Positions 5,337-8,159 of a stretch of 8,159 nucleotides of DNA are shown here, piece by piece (positions within the stretch are counted from its first letter, which is position 1; every line of letters begins with the position of its first letter). Under the pieces are notes generated by a model. The model worked only from the letters and a program-made list of their open reading frames with translations, was not told the DNA's origin and searched no databases. The translations under genes were made by a program, and so were the position numbers. This stretch comes from CAYZBF01 sp964476585 (GTDB lineage: Bacteria > Hydrothermota > UBA3072): the NCBI GenBank assembly GCA_964476585.1, contig CAYZBF010000046.1, positions 1 through 8,159 on the forward strand, written 5' to 3'.

Positions 5337-6233
5337 CTAGTCCTCCTTTAACTTTAGTGAATTTAAGTACCTTTTCCGGGAAATCGTTCTGCTGCTCAAC
5401 ATTATAAAATCTCTCCTTAACATTTCCCGCATACTGTCTCTCTTCGATTCTGACCCAAATATCGCAACTAAAGTAGGTCCAGAACCACTCATTAAAACAT
5501 TCATTGTATTGAATTTTTTTAATTTTTTAACAATAAATCCTATTTGTGGATATTCTTTTAGAATTATTTCTGTAAAAGAATTCCTCAAATCCTTTATAAC
5601 CTTTTTTTCGTTATCTATTAACACTTTCAGTATAATATCCAAATTTTTATTTGTCAAGGTTTTATCTATATTTTTATCCCACCCACTGTATGCCCACTTT
5701 GTTGATATACCAAAGGGTAGAACAACCAAGAGAAAATACAATTCTGGTATGTCCTCACACCATTCTATTCTTTCTCCCCTACCGGTAACATACGCAGTCC
5801 CACCCTTAATGAAGAAGGGGACATCCGAGCCTATCTTTCCCGCGATCTCAATGAGTTCCTCCAAAGCTAAGGGACATTCAGAAAAATGATTAAGAGCAAG
5901 AAGTGTTACTGCCGCATTTGAGCTTCCTCCCCCAAGGCCAGACTCTATGGGTATTCTCTTATCTATCCTTACCTTTAATCCTAGAGTATTACCAATCCGT
6001 TCTTCAAAAATCTTTGCTGCTTTATAAGCAAGGTTAGATGGGCCATTTGGAACTTTTTCATCAGCAGAGGTTACTTCAATATGGTCCCCTTCCAGTTTAA
6101 AATACATATTATCATGGAGTGAGATGGTCTGAAAGATTGACTCAATTGAATGATATCCATTATCTCTTTTCCCAAGGATATTGAGGCCTAGATTTATCTT
6201 CGCGTAACTTGGCAGCCTTATCCAATCATCCAT
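5337..6233 (-). CDS. ispE: 4-diphosphocytidyl-2-C-methyl-D-erythritol kinase
   Basis: This GHMP-family kinase of the MEP pathway phosphorylates CDP-ME at the 2-hydroxyl, towards isopentenyl diphosphate. Its 298 residues are slightly longer than the E. coli enzyme. The N-terminus PSYAKINLGLNILGKRDNGYH (8-28) carries the substrate-binding Lys (K12). The ATP loop PIESGLGGGSSNAA spans 95-108. GSDVPFFIKGGTA holds the likely catalytic Asp (D137). The third GHMP motif MSGSGPT lies at 248-254. The ATG at 6233 overlaps the end of the reductase gene by eight bases (ATGGATGA), and the stop abuts the spoVG start, so the gene is tightly embedded in the operon. It indicates that isoprenoids are made through the MEP route, not mevalonate. 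Confidence 0.96.
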   Translation of the reverse strand: MDDWIRLPSYAKINLGLNILGKRDNGYHSIESIFQTISLHDNMYFKLEGDHIEVTSADEKVPNGPSNLAYKAAKIFEERIGNTLGLKVRIDKRIPIESGLGGGSSNAAVTLLALNHFSECPLALEELIEIAGKIGSDVPFFIKGGTAYVTGRGERIEWCEDIPELYFLLVVLPFGISTKWAYSGWDKNIDKTLTNKNLDIILKVLIDNEKKVIKDLRNSFTEIILKEYPQIGFIVKKLKKFNTMNVLMSGSGPTLVAIFGSESKRDSMREMLRRDFIMLSSRTISRKRYLNSLKLKED

Positions 6234-7041
6234 GTATAATCTCTCTTAGTCCCTCCTCCCAGCTACGGATTTTCCCAAATTCTCCTTCATACTTAAGAGT
6301 TGATAAACTTGAATTAAGTGGTCTCCTTGCAGCCACATTAAGATAATTCCAGTTTACCTCCGTTACCTCCTTTTCTGTTTTACTTATCCGGAGAATCGTC
6401 TTCACCCATTCCGTGCGGCTCACAGCGGGAGGGTTAGCAAAATGATAGATACCGGATACTCTACTATTTATAAGATTTTTAATCGCATGGGAAATATCAA
6501 CTGTACAAGTGGGTTTACTAATCTGGCTTCCAACAACAGGAATAGAGTTATCTGCTCGCATTACGAAACTAACAAAATCTCTGCCCTCCGGACCAAATAA
6601 CCATGAAACCCTTAAAACGATTGAAGAAGAAAGTCTATTAACGAAATCTTCTCCCAGCAATTTGCTCTTACCATAAACACTCACTGGGTTTGGCTCATCA
6701 TTCTCAGAATAGGGAGGATTTTCCCCATCAAACACATAGTCAGTGCTTATATAAAGTAGAGGAACACTGAGTTTATCAGCAGCCTTTGCTACTTTTTCAG
6801 TTCCGAATGAGTTTATACTATATGCTAACTTTGGGTTTCTCTCACACTCATCCACATTGGTTAATGCAGCAGTGTGAATGATGTAATCTGGAGAATATCC
6901 TATTACCTCATTTGTTGCATTATCATCTCTTAGATCCAGTTCTCTACTTCCAAGCGAAATTGTAGTATAGTTTTCTTCTAAGAGAATCCTGCCTAGAACC
7001 CTTCCAAGCCTCCCACTCCCACCAATGATCAATATTTTCAT
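6226..7041 (-). CDS. rmlD: dTDP-4-dehydrorhamnose reductase family protein (RmlD-like)
   Basis: This 271-residue short-chain (extended SDR) reductase resembles RmlD/RfbD, which uses NAD(P)H to make dTDP-L-rhamnose for envelope polysaccharides. The Rossmann nucleotide loop is GGSGRLG (7-13). HTAALTNVDECE (56-67) and ISTDYVFDG (98-106) are RmlD hallmarks. The catalytic pair is Y123-x3-K127 (YGKSK), the FGPEGRDFVSFV block follows, and RPLNSSL near the end is the usual RmlD C-terminal motif. The length is slightly below the typical 285-300. No rmlA, rmlB or rmlC is visible here, so a related role (for example another deoxysugar, or the methionine adenosyltransferase beta-like subgroup) cannot be excluded. 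The start follows the DUF2723 gene by 30 bases without an obvious strong ribosome binding site, and the end overlaps ispE. Confidence 0.85.
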   Translation of the reverse strand: MKILIIGGSGRLGRVLGRILLEENYTTISLGSRELDLRDDNATNEVIGYSPDYIIHTAALTNVDECERNPKLAYSINSFGTEKVAKAADKLSVPLLYISTDYVFDGENPPYSENDEPNPVSVYGKSKLLGEDFVNRLSSSIVLRVSWLFGPEGRDFVSFVMRADNSIPVVGSQISKPTCTVDISHAIKNLINSRVSGIYHFANPPAVSRTEWVKTILRISKTEKEVTEVNWNYLNVAARRPLNSSLSTLKYEGEFGKIRSWEEGLREIIHG

Positions 7042-7071
7042 TGCTATTTAAAGATATCTTAGGCTTTACCT

Positions 7072-8159
7072 CTACCGTTCACTCTTTTTTTTAAGCCTAC
7101 TTAGTAGCATATCTATTCGAGTATCGCCCGGGAAACGTTTCTTCCAATAGGTTAGAAGATATACAGCATTTACGGTATCATATCTCATTAGATAGAGAAG
7201 AACATTTCCAAAAACTGCCGGTTTATCTATCATCTCGTCAGCAATCTCTTTCAATTTCCCCTCATCTTTGGAAGTTGAATATACATCAATTAAGCCTTTA
7301 TATGCAAGCGGTTCGATCCCCTCGTTCAAAAGGAGATCATTATACAGCTTTTCTGCTTCTAAAAGCTTAATCCTTGCTTCTTCCTCACTATCCGATTCTT
7401 TTGCTGCCAAAACAAGCGCCTCTCCTTTAAAGAGATGAAGTATTGGGGTATCTTGCCTACTGAGAAGCCAGTCACTAAATTTAAGCGCCTCTTCTGACTC
7501 ACCCAAAATAGAATATATATCTAGGAGTCCCCTTATTGCAAGCATAGACCAATCAGGTCTCTTGGTATAGAGAAAACCACGCTTAAAGATAGCTGCCAGC
7601 ATCCTGAGTGTATCGCTCTGGGGTTCTGATAGCTCTGCTTTTTTCCATTTATTTGGTGAATAATCCGAGAGAACCCTGGCCCCAAAGAGATAAAGGAGGA
7701 TACCGTGATTGCTGAGCACTTTACTTTGCGCCCTCCCAGTGTATATTCCATAGTTATCGATATAACCGTAGCGGTATTTATTTAGAAGAAGATCCCACAT
7801 TTTTTCTTTATCTATCATTTCTTTACCTTTCTCTCCTACAAGCCGATAGGCAAACCCTTCCATCACTAAATGTTCACCGTATTTTCTCCTTGCACCTGGT
7901 TCCATTGGGAATGAGAAATAAATATTGATCGAGGGGTTGAACTCATCTGTATCTATATATCTATCTACAAAGGAATCAATAGGCATCAAGAGATCATTAA
8001 GTTTAGGTTTCTCGCCTAAGGATGATACAATAATATTCCTGACAATCATGTCCTTTAGGTAGATAATACTGCCATCTTCCCCCCTCAATGCTGAAGGTAT
8101 ATAATCTATCATCCACTCCTCAAAGTCCTTATCAGTCTTCCCCATCCTCTTCTCCAATC
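7072..8159 (-). CDS. C-terminal part of a DUF2723/TMEM260-like (putative protein O-mannosyltransferase) membrane protein, 5' truncated
   Basis: The frame is open to the window edge, so the visible ~361 residues are only the C-terminal soluble part. The apparent TTG near 8157 is probably internal. I recognise the pattern found after the membrane segments in DUF2723 proteins: LKDMIVRNII (34-43, like the family's QDLMxxHII), INIYFSFP (77-84, like RPIYFAVT), and LVMEGFAYRLVGEK (97-110, like YLRLEGLVYRLVP), then a KYRYGYID stretch. The rest (about 165-361) is helical and TPR-like, e.g. EALKFSDWLLSR and KLLEAEKLYNDLLLNEG, ending in a basic KKKSER. No transmembrane helices remain in this part. Family members are related to a eukaryotic protein O-mannosyltransferase and are thought to glycosylate exported proteins. 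The gene precedes rmlD, which fits an envelope sugar theme. The assignment is from remembered motif patterns, so moderate. Confidence 0.65.
   Translation of the reverse strand, partial: LEKRMGKTDKDFEEWMIDYIPSALRGEDGSIIYLKDMIVRNIIVSSLGEKPKLNDLLMPIDSFVDRYIDTDEFNPSINIYFSFPMEPGARRKYGEHLVMEGFAYRLVGEKGKEMIDKEKMWDLLLNKYRYGYIDNYGIYTGRAQSKVLSNHGILLYLFGARVLSDYSPNKWKKAELSEPQSDTLRMLAAIFKRGFLYTKRPDWSMLAIRGLLDIYSILGESEEALKFSDWLLSRQDTPILHLFKGEALVLAAKESDSEEEARIKLLEAEKLYNDLLLNEGIEPLAYKGLIDVYSTSKDEGKLKEIADEMIDKPAVFGNVLLYLMRYDTVNAVYLLTYWKKRFPGDTRIDMLLSRLKKKSER

Noticed and set aside
7533..7751. Minus-strand 72-codon frame inside the DUF2723 gene, and similar plus-strand frames opposite prs, rplY, ispE and spoVG
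   Set aside because: Shadows of longer, clearly recognisable genes in other frames.

Overview
The window is AT-rich bacterial DNA. Almost every gene is on the minus strand, so transcription runs from high to low coordinates. It looks like chromosomal DNA of an uncultivated or little-studied bacterium. The housekeeping gene order resembles the ispE–spoVG–(glmU)–prs–ctc–pth block known from Bacillus and relatives. The first gene, however, is the tail of a DUF2723-type membrane protein, a family typical of Bacteroidetes-like and candidate-phylum Gram-negative bacteria. The sequence alone does not support a firm phylum.

Region 8159–1699 is a tightly packed array, probably one long transcription unit. 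In order of transcription it holds: the C-terminal part of a DUF2723/TMEM260-like protein (runs off the right edge), an RmlD-type dTDP-4-dehydrorhamnose reductase, ispE, spoVG with a long acidic 21-bp-repeat tail, a tRNA-Gln(UUG), prs, rplY/ctc, pth, rpsF and ssb. Many junctions overlap or have only a few bases between them, and several Shine-Dalgarno sequences lie inside the last codons of the gene before. The genes cover envelope sugar and isoprenoid precursor supply (rmlD, ispE), PRPP synthesis (prs), translation (tRNA-Gln, L25, Pth, S6) and ssDNA binding. The pth reading frame has no ATG, GTG or TTG start that keeps its catalytic N-terminus. The best-placed start is an ATA that overlaps the rplY stop codon.

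Region 1698–549 differs. Downstream of ssb, where rpsR and rplI are commonly found, there are about 490 bases of AT-rich DNA with no convincing gene. Next comes a broken hybrid histidine kinase: a PAS end and HisKA piece fused in frame to the last part of a receiver domain, with the ATPase domain and the phospho-acceptor aspartate missing. Region 537–1 is a nitroreductase-family gene with a TTG start and a strong Shine-Dalgarno; it runs off the left edge.

I found no CRISPR array, insertion sequence, phage gene or recognisable defence system. The most notable items are the SpoVG minisatellite tail, the ATA start of pth and the internally deleted kinase.
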